From an uncultured Deefgea sp. (GTDB lineage: Bacteria > Pseudomonadota > Gammaproteobacteria > Burkholderiales > Chitinibacteraceae), in NCBI RefSeq assembly GCF_947072475.1, contig NZ_CAMTIA010000002.1, forward strand, positions 62,001 through 126,000: 64,000 bases of DNA. Direction: 5' to 3'. Position 1 is the first letter of the stretch. Each line of letters begins with the position of its first letter. Below the pieces are notes generated by a model. The model was given only the letters and a program-made list of their open reading frames with translations, searched no databases and was not told where the DNA came from. Shown piece after piece: positions 26,701 through 35,016 of the stretch. Made by a program: the position numbers and the translations under genes.

Positions 26701-27393
26701 TTATGCGTTATTGCTGCTACCAGCGGCGCGAATCTGAATCACATCACCAAAACCCGTTTTATTGCCATTGGCCAAATACACACCAACGCCAGCACTACCG
26801 AATTCAACTGATTTAGCGACTTGCCAAGTTACCGTATCTAAAGCAATTTCCTTGCCATCTTTTTGTCCCTTGGCGGCTACCGTATATTCACCAGCGGGCA
26901 ATAAGCTACCATCGGCTTTTTTGCCATCCCATTCCACCTGTGCCAAGCCCGGCGTGGTGCTGCTGGAAGGGATTTTGGCCACTTCAACGCCATCTTTATT
27001 AAATACACTCAATACTGCACCACTCGCACCATCGGGAATATTCATCCGCAAATCCACCTTGCCCGCACCGTCAAAATGGAAGCCTTTGCCGGGGGTAAGG
27101 ACTTCTTTGCCGATCAGATTTGCCGCTTGCATCACTTGCGTTCCAGCATATAGCGATTGCATCTGCATCATGGTTTCATTGAGCTTGCCAATCCCGGTTA
27201 CGGTATTGATCTGCGCCATTTGACTGGTGGTTTGCGCGTTATCCATTGGGTTCATCGGGTCTTGCGTTTGCAATTGCTTCACCAGTAACTTCATAAAGCT
27301 ATCTTGCTGCTCTTCAGCCGCTGTTTTGACTTTATTGTTTTTGGTATTTAAAGAGGTGTAATCAAAATTATTATTAACAGGTGCCGTAGCCAT
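26701..27393 (-). CDS. flgD: flagellar hook-capping/scaffold protein
   Basis: A 230-residue protein. The conserved N-terminal FlgD motif is present: QDSFMKLLVKQLQTQDPMNPMDNAQTTSQMAQINTVTGI (about 31-68). The C-terminal part has the FlgD Ig-like/Tudor region with VEWDGKKADGSLLPAGEYTVAAKGQKDG. It caps the growing hook and leaves when HAPs are added. It is 15 bases after flgE's start side, in tight operon order flgC-flgD-flgE. Confidence 0.95.
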   Translation of the reverse strand: MATAPVNNNFDYTSLNTKNNKVKTAAEEQQDSFMKLLVKQLQTQDPMNPMDNAQTTSQMAQINTVTGIGKLNETMMQMQSLYAGTQVMQAANLIGKEVLTPGKGFHFDGAGKVDLRMNIPDGASGAVLSVFNKDGVEVAKIPSSSTTPGLAQVEWDGKKADGSLLPAGEYTVAAKGQKDGKEIALDTVTWQVAKSVEFGSAGVGVYLANGNKTGFGDVIQIRAAGSSNNA

Positions 27394-27404
27394 GATGATT
27401 CTCC

Positions 27405-27818
27405 TTAAGCTTGACCGATCGACAAGGTGCGCATCAGCAAAGTTTTTGCTGTATTCATTACATCGACATTGGTTTGATACGAGCGTGACGCTGAAATCAT
27501 ATTGGTCATTTCTTCGATCACACTGACATTGGGCATGGCGATATAGCCATTGGCATCGGCAAACGGACTCTTCGGATCGTAAACCAAGCGCGGTGGTGAT
27601 TGATCTTCGATCACCCCAGCAACTTTTACACCAACGGATGCCGCATTGTGGGTATTGCTCTGCGCAGCTTGAAATACAACCTGTTTAGCCCGATACGGTT
27701 GCCCATCAGAGCTGGTGACTGAATTGGCGTTAGCCAAATTGCTCGCCACCACATTCAAACGCGCCGACTGCGCATTCATGGCTGACGATGCAACATCAAA
27801 AACACGAAACAGAGACAT
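27405..27818 (-). CDS. flgC: flagellar proximal rod protein FlgC
   Basis: A 137-residue protein of normal length. It begins [45 protein letters not shown] and ends with [45 protein letters not shown]. All family motifs are intact. It builds the proximal rod with FlgB and FlgF. 11 bases after flgB. Confidence 0.97.
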   Translation of the reverse strand: MSLFRVFDVASSAMNAQSARLNVVASNLANANSVTSSDGQPYRAKQVVFQAAQSNTHNAASVGVKVAGVIEDQSPPRLVYDPKSPFADANGYIAMPNVSVIEEMTNMISASRSYQTNVDVMNTAKTLLMRTLSIGQA

Positions 27819-27829
27819 TAATGTATTCC

Positions 27830-28234
27830 TTATTGGCCCGTTAACGCGGATTTCATCGACTCAATCCGCCGCGTCAGAAACGTCACTGCGGCTTGATAGC
27901 GAATAGCGTTATCGGTAAATTCTTTCATTTCGGTATTCATATCAACGGTATTGCCATCAATCGATGGTTGCTGCTCATTGCGATACAGCCGCTCTGGCGC
28001 AAATAAATCAACGGTTTGACTCGCCTGCAAATGGCGTGGATTACTGGTTTGCAACAGCGTCGGCGCAGACGGCGCACGCGCGGCGTCAAAAGCCGCTTTA
28101 AAGTTAATATCCCGCGCTTTGTAATTGGGCGTATCGGCATTGGCGATATTGGAGCCCAAAATTTCTTGGCGGTAACTGCGCAATTTCAATGCGGTTTCTT
28201 GACTGCGAAAATAATCGTCCAGACGGCCTAACAT
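27830..28234 (-). CDS. flgB: flagellar proximal rod protein FlgB
   Basis: 134 residues from the ATG at 28234, which has a GGAG Shine-Dalgarno; a longer frame up to 28282 would run back over the sigma-54 promoter and is unlikely. It begins [42 protein letters not shown] and ends [33 protein letters not shown]. First gene of the rod/hook operon. flgA, flgM and flgN are not found nearby. Confidence 0.96.
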   Translation of the reverse strand: MLGRLDDYFRSQETALKLRSYRQEILGSNIANADTPNYKARDINFKAAFDAARAPSAPTLLQTSNPRHLQASQTVDLFAPERLYRNEQQPSIDGNTVDMNTEMKEFTDNAIRYQAAVTFLTRRIESMKSALTGQ

Positions 28235-28264
28235 ATCCACACTCCATGATGTTCGAATAATCAT

Positions 28265-28282
28265 AAGCAGGAAACGTGCCAA
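28265..28282 (-). promoter_or_regulatory. sigma-54 promoter of the flgB operon
   Basis: On the minus strand TTGGCACG-TTTC-CTGCTT fits the RpoN consensus, with GG and GC exactly 10 bases apart (-24/-12 elements). It lies 31 bases upstream of the flgB ATG, so transcription would start in a short leader. The flagellar class II/III operon is therefore probably under RpoN and a FleQ/FlrC-type activator, as in polar-flagellated Proteobacteria. Confidence 0.8.
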
Positions 28283-28287
28283 CGAAA

Positions 28288-28311
28288 AAAGCCAAGCAAA
28301 TGCTTGGCTTT
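28288..28311 (-). terminator. terminator between the small-protein unit and flgB
   Basis: AAAGCCAAGCA pairs perfectly with TGCTTGGCTTT around two bases. On the minus strand it is followed by a T-run, so it ends transcripts coming from 28446-28858. It lies immediately upstream of the sigma-54 promoter. Confidence 0.85.
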
Positions 28312-28445
28312 AAGAGGTGATTTACGTCTTGATGAGTGCCGCGACTCAGTGGCAACAGCGGGAAAATCCAACGCTGGACTGCCGATTTGAGTGTGCTGGG
28401 TACGACAAATAAATCATGATATTGGCCACGATGGCCAAACAATCA

Positions 28446-28664
28446 TTAATGAAACTGCGATTGAATTTGCTGACGCGCAAGCGCTGCGGCACCTTGTAAC
28501 ACCGAATGCACAGTGGCACGTTGCGCTAACGGCGCAGGCTGCCAATCGGTAACGGGTTTACGCGCATTGCCGTGGCAAATTACAATTTGAAACCAACCTT
28601 CCATCTCGGCAGAACGAGTGGACGGGCGAGCTTCTACATCAAAATCAAACATACGATTAGTCAT
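28446..28664 (-). CDS. hypothetical 72-residue protein
   Basis: An ATG-started frame with a GGA ribosome-site remnant about 9 bases upstream. The protein is soluble with a basic/acidic N-terminal half (FDFDVEARPSTRSAEMEGWF), a central QIVICHGNARKPV segment and a helical Gln/Ala-rich end (AALARQQIQSQFH). No family is recognised. A promoter (28888-28916) and a terminator (28288-28311) bracket it together with the frame upstream, which supports it being a real gene. It lies just upstream of the flagellar operon but nothing shows a flagellar role. Confidence 0.55.
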   Translation of the reverse strand: MTNRMFDFDVEARPSTRSAEMEGWFQIVICHGNARKPVTDWQPAPLAQRATVHSVLQGAAALARQQIQSQFH

Positions 28665-28678
28665 TTATGGAATCCAAA

Positions 28679-28858
28679 CTATGGGGCTCGGCTAACCTTG
28701 TTGACGGTTGCTAAGCCAATTTCCGCCCAAAAGCCGGACGGTAAAGCACCAATAGAAGAGCACCACGTTTCGAGGAAACTTTGCAGATAAGCTGAGGAGG
28801 CTTGCTGGGGAGGAACTACTAAACACTTGGCGATCATCACGTCGAGGTGAAGTCGCAT
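28679..28858 (-). CDS. hypothetical 59-residue protein
   Basis: A short ATG-started frame (MRLHLDVMIAKCLVVPPQQ..., ending NKVSRAP) placed right behind a good sigma-70 promoter and 14 bases before the next small gene. A weak GAG Shine-Dalgarno lies 9 bases upstream; an internal ATG at 28837 is the alternative start. It contains two Cys, one of them in a WCSS motif, and Pro/Gly turns; no signal peptide or clear membrane helix. No family recognised; could be a leader peptide rather than a functional protein. Confidence 0.4.
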   Translation of the reverse strand: MRLHLDVMIAKCLVVPPQQASSAYLQSFLETWCSSIGALPSGFWAEIGLATVNKVSRAP

Positions 28859-28887
28859 TCAATGTGCTCAATCAAATTAGTGCCGCG

Positions 28888-28916
28888 AATATACGGCATG
28901 AAAAATCAAAAGTCAA
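28888..28916 (-). promoter_or_regulatory. sigma-70-type promoter
   Basis: On the minus strand TTGACT (28916-28911) and TATATT (28893-28888) are separated by exactly 17 bases, 5/6 matches to each consensus box. The expected start is near 28881, feeding the two small genes at 28858-28446. Confidence 0.65.
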
Positions 28917-29001
28917 CGCAATTGTCAAGATAATGACTAAAAAAAGTAACAAGCTTTTGAATTTGCAAGTTATTTCAACAAAAAACCCCGCCCAAAGGCA
29001 G

Positions 29002-31692
29002 TTAAACTGGGTCCTGTAAGCGCTTCACCACCCACTTCAAGCTATCATCCTCCGCATGGCGGGTAATACTAAATCCCATATGCTTCATAAAGGTGAGCAT
29101 GGTTTTATTGCTACTTAACACCTCGCCTTCAATCAGCGATAAGCCCATATCTCGCGCAGCGATAAACAAGGCATTCATTAAGCGCACTCCCAAGCCCATT
29201 CCTTGCCACTGATCACTAATCACCACCGCAAACTCGCAACTATCTCGATCCGGATTGGCATTAAAACGGGCAACGCCAATGATTTCAGTGCCCACGCCGG
29301 TTTCAACCGTCGCCACAATCGCCATCTCTCGGGTGTAATCGAGCTGGGTAAAACGCGCCAGCATCGCTTGGGGTAATGATTTTAACGTGCTCATAAAGCG
29401 GTTATAGCGACTCTCTTCAGACAATTTACTCACAAATAAGGCAATCAAATCAGCATCTTCAGGACGAATTGGCCGCAAAACCAGCGGTAAGCCATTTTTT
29501 AATTGCGTAATCTGCGCCAAATGCGCCGGATAAGGGTGAATCGCCATATGGCTATAGCGACGCGCATGCTCAGCCAATGGCGCCAAAACAATCCTTGCAT
29601 CGACGGCAATGACGCCATTTTCATCGGCAATCAGCGGATTAATATCCAGCTGCTGAATTTGCGGAAACTCGCACACCATCTCCGAAACCCGCAGTAAAAC
29701 CGCCTTCACCGCCGCCATGTCCACGCCGGGCAAATTGCGAAATGGCGCGAGCATTTTTTTGACACGCGTGCGGCTAATTAGATTTTCTGCGAGGTATTCA
29801 TTGAGCGGCGGCAAAGACACTGCGATGTCATTAAATACCTCAACAGTCACCCCACCATAACCAAAAGTAATCACCGGACCAAACGCCCGATCACGGCCAA
29901 CGCCAACCATCAGCTCGCGGCCAGATTTTTTGCCATGCATAGGCTGAATCACCAAGCCACGCACATTCTCGGCGCCGAGCCGCTCTTGCGCACGCGACAA
30001 CATTTTGCTGGCTTCGGTTGCCACCTGCACCAAGCTATTAAGGTTAAGCACCACGCCATCGATATCGGTTTTATGCAATATGCCTTTGGCGTCGATTTTC
30101 ATCGCCACCGGCAGGCCCAAACCCATTGCGGCCGACACGGCCTCGTCGACCGATTGCGCCCGAATGGTCAGCGTAACTGGGATATGAAACGCGCGTAAAA
30201 TCGCTTTTGATTCGACTTCATCGAGTACTTCACGACCACTGGCCAACACGGTGCTAATAATCATTTGCGCGGTTTCGAGATCTGGCGCTTCCATTTCGCC
30301 CAAAGGACTTGGCGTTTGTAGCAGCAATTGCTGATTGTATTGCCATGCGGCCAGCGAATAAAACACTTCAACCGCGCTTTCTGGCGCATTAAAAAACGCC
30401 ATTTGCGATTTGCCGAGTAATTTTCGGCTGGCATCGATTTTTTTACCGCCCACCCAAGCCAATAGCAACGGTTTATCGGTGGTCTTCTTTAGCGCAATCA
30501 TCGCCTCGGCCGTCGCCATATCGTCAGTGCCGACTTGCGGGGTAAACACCACCAACACGCCATCGATATTCGGGTCTTTAATCACCAACTCAGTAGCGAG
30601 TTTAAAGCGCTCGGCATTGGCATCGCCCAACACATCCACCGGATTGTGAACGCTGCTTTGCAGCGGCAATAGCTCCCGCAATTGGGCAATGGTGGCCTCG
30701 GTCAATTGCGGCAATGCAATATGCAAATCGTTGGCGCGATCAACCGCCATTAAACCGGCACCAATCCCGTTGGTAATAATCGCCAGACGCCGGCCTTTGG
30801 TACGGTAAGAGCCGTCCATCACTCGAATCGCGGTGAACAATTGATTGATCGAGCGTAAACGCAACACCCCCGCGCGTTTCAGCGCCACATCAAACACATC
30901 ATTGTGATTAATTAAGCGCTCGGAATGCGTGCGGCCGACTTTAATTTCTTGCTCATAACGCCCGACTTTTAACGCCAAAACCGCTTTGGATCTTGACGCT
31001 GCGCGTAGCGCCGACATGAATAAACGCGCGTCTTTTAATTCTTCGATATACAGCAAAATGGATTTGGTTTTTGGGTCGGCAACCAAATAGTCGAGCACAT
31101 CACCCACGTCGATATCGGATGCGGTGCCTAAAGAAACCACCGAAGAAAAACCAACGTCGTGTAATTCAGCCCAATCTAAAATCGCCGTGGTCACCGAAGA
31201 CGATTGCGAGACCACCGCCAAGCTGCCACTTTTAATTTTGCCTTTAAAATTGGCCGCCAATAATTTACTCGATACGCGGCAATAGCCAAATACCGATGGC
31301 CCTAAAATGCGAATATTGAGCGATTTGGCCAGCTGTAGAATTTTATTCAGTAGCTTTTGGCTGGCTTTATCTTGGCCAACAAAATCGCACGACATAATCA
31401 TTACATGGCGAATATTTTGCTGAGCACACGCTTCGATCAATTTCAGTAGCGTACGACTGGGTGTCGTCAGAATGGCCAAGTCCACAGGATTAGTAATCTT
31501 ACTGAGCGTTTTTACTGCCGGCAAACCCTGCACCGTTTTATGCTTGAGATTCACCGCATACAGCGCGCCAGCATAACCCCCATCCAAAATATTTTTCGTC
31601 ACCGAATACCCAACTGAGCCAACCGTATCTGACGCGCCCACCACCGCAACTGAGTTAGGATCAAACAAAGGGGCAAGATAGTGGGGTTTCAT
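29002..31692 (-). CDS. PatZ-like protein lysine acetyltransferase (NDP-forming acyl-CoA synthetase + GNAT)
   Basis: 896 residues from the ATG at 31692, which has a TTGAGG Shine-Dalgarno; a TTG five codons earlier is less likely. Domains in order: CoA-binding Rossmann domain (FDPNSVAVVGASDTVGSVG, about 8-130), succinyl-CoA synthetase-like flavodoxin domain (to about 460), ATP-grasp domain (about 480-700, with HKTDIDGVVLNL and a DINPLI motif), and a C-terminal GNAT (about 725-890, with GMGLGVRLMNALFIAA as the acetyl-CoA loop). Enzymes of this architecture (PatZ/YfiQ, Pat) acetylate lysines, notably of acetyl-CoA synthetase. The conserved His and other residues of active synthetase are lost in many such proteins; not checked here. 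Confidence 0.9.
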   Translation of the reverse strand: MKPHYLAPLFDPNSVAVVGASDTVGSVGYSVTKNILDGGYAGALYAVNLKHKTVQGLPAVKTLSKITNPVDLAILTTPSRTLLKLIEACAQQNIRHVMIMSCDFVGQDKASQKLLNKILQLAKSLNIRILGPSVFGYCRVSSKLLAANFKGKIKSGSLAVVSQSSSVTTAILDWAELHDVGFSSVVSLGTASDIDVGDVLDYLVADPKTKSILLYIEELKDARLFMSALRAASRSKAVLALKVGRYEQEIKVGRTHSERLINHNDVFDVALKRAGVLRLRSINQLFTAIRVMDGSYRTKGRRLAIITNGIGAGLMAVDRANDLHIALPQLTEATIAQLRELLPLQSSVHNPVDVLGDANAERFKLATELVIKDPNIDGVLVVFTPQVGTDDMATAEAMIALKKTTDKPLLLAWVGGKKIDASRKLLGKSQMAFFNAPESAVEVFYSLAAWQYNQQLLLQTPSPLGEMEAPDLETAQMIISTVLASGREVLDEVESKAILRAFHIPVTLTIRAQSVDEAVSAAMGLGLPVAMKIDAKGILHKTDIDGVVLNLNSLVQVATEASKMLSRAQERLGAENVRGLVIQPMHGKKSGRELMVGVGRDRAFGPVITFGYGGVTVEVFNDIAVSLPPLNEYLAENLISRTRVKKMLAPFRNLPGVDMAAVKAVLLRVSEMVCEFPQIQQLDINPLIADENGVIAVDARIVLAPLAEHARRYSHMAIHPYPAHLAQITQLKNGLPLVLRPIRPEDADLIALFVSKLSEESRYNRFMSTLKSLPQAMLARFTQLDYTREMAIVATVETGVGTEIIGVARFNANPDRDSCEFAVVISDQWQGMGLGVRLMNALFIAARDMGLSLIEGEVLSSNKTMLTFMKHMGFSITRHAEDDSLKWVVKRLQDPV

Positions 31693-31824
31693 CGCGAGCA
31701 ACCTCAAGGAGTAATAATCAATTGTAGACTGGGCAACAGTATGCCACGCCCTTATTGCAGTGCAATATTTGTACTTTCCCTACATTTTCCGTTCAGCAAA
31801 CTATCAAGAGCTTCAAGGGAAAGA

Positions 31825-31830
31825 TATAAT
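31825..31830 (+). promoter_or_regulatory. possible -10 box upstream of ppa
   Basis: A perfect TATAAT lies 124 bases before the ppa start, but the expected -35 position (31802-31807, TATCAA) is poor. Candidate only. Confidence 0.3.
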
Positions 31831-31953
31831 CTAACGCTTTATATCAATCCAAATTTGAAAACTAATCGTCAACCCATTGTATTGCCTAGCAAGGACAATG
31901 ATGACGGCATGCTGTTGGTTTTCTTTCGCTTCATCTACTCAGGATAATCCATC

Positions 31954-32484
31954 ATGGACATCAGCAAGATCCCCGCCGGCAAAAATCTGCCAGAAGACTT
32001 TAACGTTATCATCGAAATCCCAGCCAATGCACCGCCAGTGAAATACGAATTTGACAAAGAATCAGGCGCGATCATCGTTGACCGTTTCGTTGGTACTTCA
32101 ATGTCATACCCAATGAACTACGGTTTTGTGCCACACACTTTATCGCTCGATGGCGATCCTGTTGACGTTTTAGTGCACACACCATTCCCACTCGCCCCAG
32201 GCATGGTCATCAAATGCCGTGCCATCGGTGTTTTGGGCATGGAAGATGAATCTGGCTACGATGCAAAAATCATTGCTTTGCCAGTTGAAAAAGTATGTGC
32301 CATGTATGCACACATCAAAACTTTGGCTGACTTGCCTGAATTATTGCTAGCGCAAGTGAAGCATTATTTCGAAAACTACAAAGCGCTCGAAAAAGGCAAA
32401 TGGGTTAAAGTACAAGACTGGGGTGACAAAGCCGCAGCTGAAGCTGAGATCATGACCAGCTATGAACGCGCGCAACAAAAATAA
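31954..32484 (+). CDS. ppa: inorganic pyrophosphatase (family I)
   Basis: A 176-residue soluble protein of bacterial family I length. The active-site motif [15 protein letters not shown] lies at about 65-79, preceded by [10 protein letters not shown] and followed by [13 protein letters not shown] and [17 protein letters not shown]. It hydrolyses pyrophosphate from biosynthetic reactions. An AGGAT Shine-Dalgarno precedes the ATG. It stands as a single gene closed by a strong terminator. Confidence 0.97.
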   Translation: MDISKIPAGKNLPEDFNVIIEIPANAPPVKYEFDKESGAIIVDRFVGTSMSYPMNYGFVPHTLSLDGDPVDVLVHTPFPLAPGMVIKCRAIGVLGMEDESGYDAKIIALPVEKVCAMYAHIKTLADLPELLLAQVKHYFENYKALEKGKWVKVQDWGDKAAAEAEIMTSYERAQQK

Positions 32485-32501
32485 GCACGCCCTAATACAG
32501 T

Positions 32502-32530
32502 AAAAAGCCGATCATTGATCGGCTTTTTTT
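32502..32530. terminator. rho-independent terminator after ppa
   Basis: AAAAAGCCGATC/GATCGGCTTTTT with a 3-base loop and extra T. Works for ppa and, in reverse, for transcripts from the folA side. Confidence 0.92.
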
Positions 32531-32586
32531 ATGTCAACAACGACAATGATTTGGCTTAGTCTGAAATAGTATTTCGGATTAATTAA

Positions 32587-32636
32587 TGGGTATATCGACC
32601 AAAGTATTGCAAATAAAGGCCTAGCAGCATATACCA
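32587..32636. repeat. 51-bp family repeat, copy 4 (50 bp)
   Basis: The ends TGGGTATAT and ATATACCA differ from the others by one lost base. Reversed, it carries GCTAG at positions 13-17 and a TTGCAA core, as in copy 6. It lies 56 bases downstream of the ppa terminator and 23 bases before a copy of the 260-bp repeat. Confidence 0.75.
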
Positions 32637-32658
32637 TTACAAAAAATGCGGCATTCAG

Positions 32659-32917
32659 ATTTGCTGTTGATGCTGTGCCGCGCTCGTCGAGCTGGGGCTT
32701 AAAATCCCGTTCAAGCGCACCGAGTGCGGAAGGGAGACAAACGGTTTTATCGTTTGGCTCACGACAATCGAGGGCACAGCGGAGCTGGGCGCGCTCGGGG
32801 CGCCTTTCTTTCCCCCTCTTTCTTTGGCGAGTCAAAGAAAGAGGGTCCCCGTCGCGGACTGCGACTGTAAAACAATGTGCCGCAGGCACTTAAAACCAGC
32901 AACACGTAATCTGAACA
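32659..32917. repeat. 260-bp dispersed repeat, copy 1
   Basis: Its sequence recurs at 61313-61578, with the same borders: it begins TTGCTGTTGATGCTGTGCCG and ends AACACGTAATCTGAACA. Shared inner blocks include CCCGTTCAAGCGCACCGAGTG, TTTATCGTTTGGCTCAC, GCGGAGCTGGGCGCG and a hairpin-forming CTTTGGCGAGTCAAAGAAA. Short open frames inside it are not genes. Elements with the TTTGGCGAGTCAAAG core are known to litter many beta- and gammaproteobacterial genomes. Confidence 0.85.
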
Positions 32918-32941
32918 GCACCACAAAAAATACGGCCTGAA

Positions 32942-33430
32942 TTATTTTAGCTTTTTATAACACACAAAAGCATATTCAATCCCCTTGCTCGACAGCCCCG
33001 GTTCCCTACTTTGCTCTTGCCACTGTTGCAAAGAAAACTCAGGAAAGAATGCGTCTCCTGCGGGGCTTAATGCCACTTCGGTCAAATACAGCGTATTGGC
33101 CAGCGCCAAGCTTTGCTGATAAATCTCACCGCCACCAATCACAAACACCCGTTCATGCCCCGCTGCTTTTGCCGCATCAATTGCCTCATGAAGCCCAGCA
33201 AATACCGTTGCGCCTTCAGCAGACCATTGCGAGTTACGACTAATGACCCAATGCGCTCGGCCTGGCAATAAGCCCGGTAAAGACTCAAATGTTTTACGCC
33301 CCATGAGCATCACGCTCCCCATGGTCAACGCTTTAAAATGCTTTAAGTCTTCTGGCAAGCGCCAAGGTAATTGATTATTGATGCCAATTACACGGTTTAG
33401 GCCTACCGCCGAAATCACTGCTACTTGCAT
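32942..33430 (-). CDS. folA: dihydrofolate reductase
   Basis: 162 residues from the ATG at 33430, which has a TTGAGG Shine-Dalgarno; a GTG at 33457 is also in frame but poor. Motifs: AVGLNRVIGINNQLPWRLPEDLKHFKALT (about 8-36), with the catalytic Asp of the PEDLKHF motif, GRKTFESLP, VISRN and the NADPH-binding IGGGEIYQQSL. It reduces dihydrofolate to tetrahydrofolate. It is convergent with ppa and stands alone. Confidence 0.95.
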   Translation of the reverse strand: MQVAVISAVGLNRVIGINNQLPWRLPEDLKHFKALTMGSVMLMGRKTFESLPGLLPGRAHWVISRNSQWSAEGATVFAGLHEAIDAAKAAGHERVFVIGGGEIYQQSLALANTLYLTEVALSPAGDAFFPEFSLQQWQEQSREPGLSSKGIEYAFVCYKKLK

Positions 33431-33531
33431 TTCGCACCTCAATGTACACAGAAACACGCTGCCTTAAATTGACGAGCGATCTTTAATCTAAATGAAATTT
33501 TTTATCGTTTTATGCGACCCCAAACTGGGCA

Positions 33532-34209
33532 TTAACGACTCGGCAGCGCACTCACCGGATTGATGGTTTTGCCTTGATAACGCACTTCAAAATGCAGTTT
33601 CACACGATCGGTGCCGGTTTTACCCATTGCTGCAATCGCCTGACCTTGCTTCACTTGCGCACCTTCTTTCACCAAGAGCTTTTGATTATGTGCATAAGCG
33701 GTCAAATAGCCTTTCGCATGCTGAATAATCAGCAACAAACCATAACCCCGGATCCCGTCACCGGAATACAGCACTTTGCCATCGGCAACGGCGACAATCG
33801 GCGCGCCTAAAGCGCCCCCGATCCCGATGCCTTTCACGCGAGGCGGGGCATAAGCATACAATAACGGTCCTTGGCTGGGCCAAACCATCTCGATTCCCAC
33901 ATTACTCGGTGGTTTTACCTCCGGTAACCGAGGCCGCGCCTGAGTCGGTCTAGGCTTACTCGGTGCACTTACACTGCCCGCTGGCGGCGTCAAACGCAAG
34001 AGTTGCCCCGCTAAAATATCATCGTTTTTGGATAGGCGATTCCAGCGCTGCAACTCGGCAACGCTTTGATCATTATTTTTGGCAATTCGATACAAGGTAT
34101 CGCCCGATTTCACGCGATAAAAACCAGCAGGTGTCGGCCCCGAAACCGAAGCTGGATTACTGCCACAAGCGACCAAGAAAAGACTAAAAATAACCAGCCA
34201 AATTCGCAT
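33532..34209 (-). CDS. LysM/M23-domain lipoprotein, NlpD/EnvC-like
   Basis: 225 residues from the ATG at 34209, which overlaps the stop of the upstream DUF1415 gene (TAATG). The lipoprotein signal has lipobox LVAC near residue 15. A LysM motif (about 28-75) contains YRVKSGDTLYRIAKNNDQSV; a Pro-rich linker follows, then an M23/LytM domain (about 105-222) with GLLLIIQHAKGYLTAYAHN and KLHFEVRYQGKTINP. The zinc-binding HxxxD motif seen in active enzymes is not obvious, so it is probably a degenerate NlpD-like amidase activator used in daughter-cell separation. Confidence 0.88.
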   Translation of the reverse strand: MRIWLVIFSLFLVACGSNPASVSGPTPAGFYRVKSGDTLYRIAKNNDQSVAELQRWNRLSKNDDILAGQLLRLTPPAGSVSAPSKPRPTQARPRLPEVKPPSNVGIEMVWPSQGPLLYAYAPPRVKGIGIGGALGAPIVAVADGKVLYSGDGIRGYGLLLIIQHAKGYLTAYAHNQKLLVKEGAQVKQGQAIAAMGKTGTDRVKLHFEVRYQGKTINPVSALPSR

Positions 34210-34760
34210 TATTGACCGCTGGCTTTTAGGCCCAAAGCCAACCAACCGGCGAGACCGATTTTTTCCAAGGTGGCGATATTGCGCTCAAAAATAACATCGG
34301 GATTGGGAAACGCCGCCACCGCTTTCGCAATACTGTCTTCACGAATCAAATGCAAGATGGGGTACGGCGCGCGATTGGTGTAGTTACTAATGTCATTGGC
34401 CTCGGTGCCTGCAAATTGAAAGTCCGGATGAAAACTCGCAACTTGCAACACGCCATCGAGTTCATGCTCGAGTACGATGTCTTCTGCCTGCGCCTGAACA
34501 TCGTTAAAAATTTCAAAATCCGGAAATAAACTCGGATGAATCAATAAAGTGGTATCGACTTCATCGGCCGGTGTGTGTTGCAAAAAGTCCAGTTCACGAT
34601 CCAAATCATCCAAAAAACCATCCAAATGCTTTGCATCGCTCACCACGTAGCGAATTTGATTTTTGACATAGACGGATTTTGCAAAGGGGCACAAATTCAA
34701 ACCAATCACCGCTTGCTCGAGCCAATGCTGTGTTGTTTGAATGATTTCGGCGTGGGACAT
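34209..34760 (-). CDS. DUF1415 family protein
   Basis: A 183-residue soluble protein of the DUF1415 family. It has TQHWLEQAVIGLNLCPFAKSVYVKNQIRYVVSDA near the start, TTLLIHPSLFPDFEIFNDVQAQAE, and the Asp/Tyr-rich VASFHPDFQFAGTEANDISNYTNRAPYPILHLIREDSI. A LCPFAK motif hints at a metal or redox site. Function unknown. It is translationally coupled to the LysM/M23 lipoprotein gene, but that linkage does not by itself tell its role. Confidence 0.88.
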   Translation of the reverse strand: MSHAEIIQTTQHWLEQAVIGLNLCPFAKSVYVKNQIRYVVSDAKHLDGFLDDLDRELDFLQHTPADEVDTTLLIHPSLFPDFEIFNDVQAQAEDIVLEHELDGVLQVASFHPDFQFAGTEANDISNYTNRAPYPILHLIREDSIAKAVAAFPNPDVIFERNIATLEKIGLAGWLALGLKASGQ

Positions 34761-34844
34761 GATGTTTCCTCAAATGAAGCGGCAATTTTACCTGTCTGCG
34801 CTCATTTTGGCTTGTTACAAACACCATTGATGATTTAAGCCATT

Positions 34845-34874
34845 AAAAAGGGCCGATTCAGATCGGCCCTTTTT
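34845..34874. terminator. terminator downstream of flagellin
   Basis: AAAAAGGGCCGAT/ATCGGCCCTTTTT stem with a 4-base loop. On the minus strand it follows the flagellin gene; it lies upstream of the DUF1415 gene. Confidence 0.88.
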
Positions 34875-35016
34875 GTCGTAAGCGATATCAAGCTCATTAT
34901 GGCTAAGGATTGGCAATCTCATACCCACCCCACTCAACGCTGCAAACTTGATATATAAACATTAAGGTATAGACCCACAATGCTTATAATCTCTGACCTG
35001 TATTCAAATACCCAAA

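Noticed and set aside
28837-28897. 20-codon frame starting in the minus-strand promoter region (MPYIRG...)
   Set aside because: Its ATG lies between the -35 and -10 boxes of the better-supported promoter, so it would not be on the transcript.
31681-31947. 88-codon plus-strand frame before ppa
   Set aside because: Overlaps the start of the PatZ-like gene on the other strand and has no ribosome site or family pattern.
32512-32893. Small frames on both strands inside the 260-bp repeat
   Set aside because: They are translations of a repeat element that is not conserved in frame in its second copy (indels at 61313-61578).
34921-34977. Possible seventh copy of the 51-bp repeat (ATACCC... TATAGACCCA)
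   Set aside because: The ends are not in the inverted arrangement and the left end does not match; only the GCTGCAAA core is similar.
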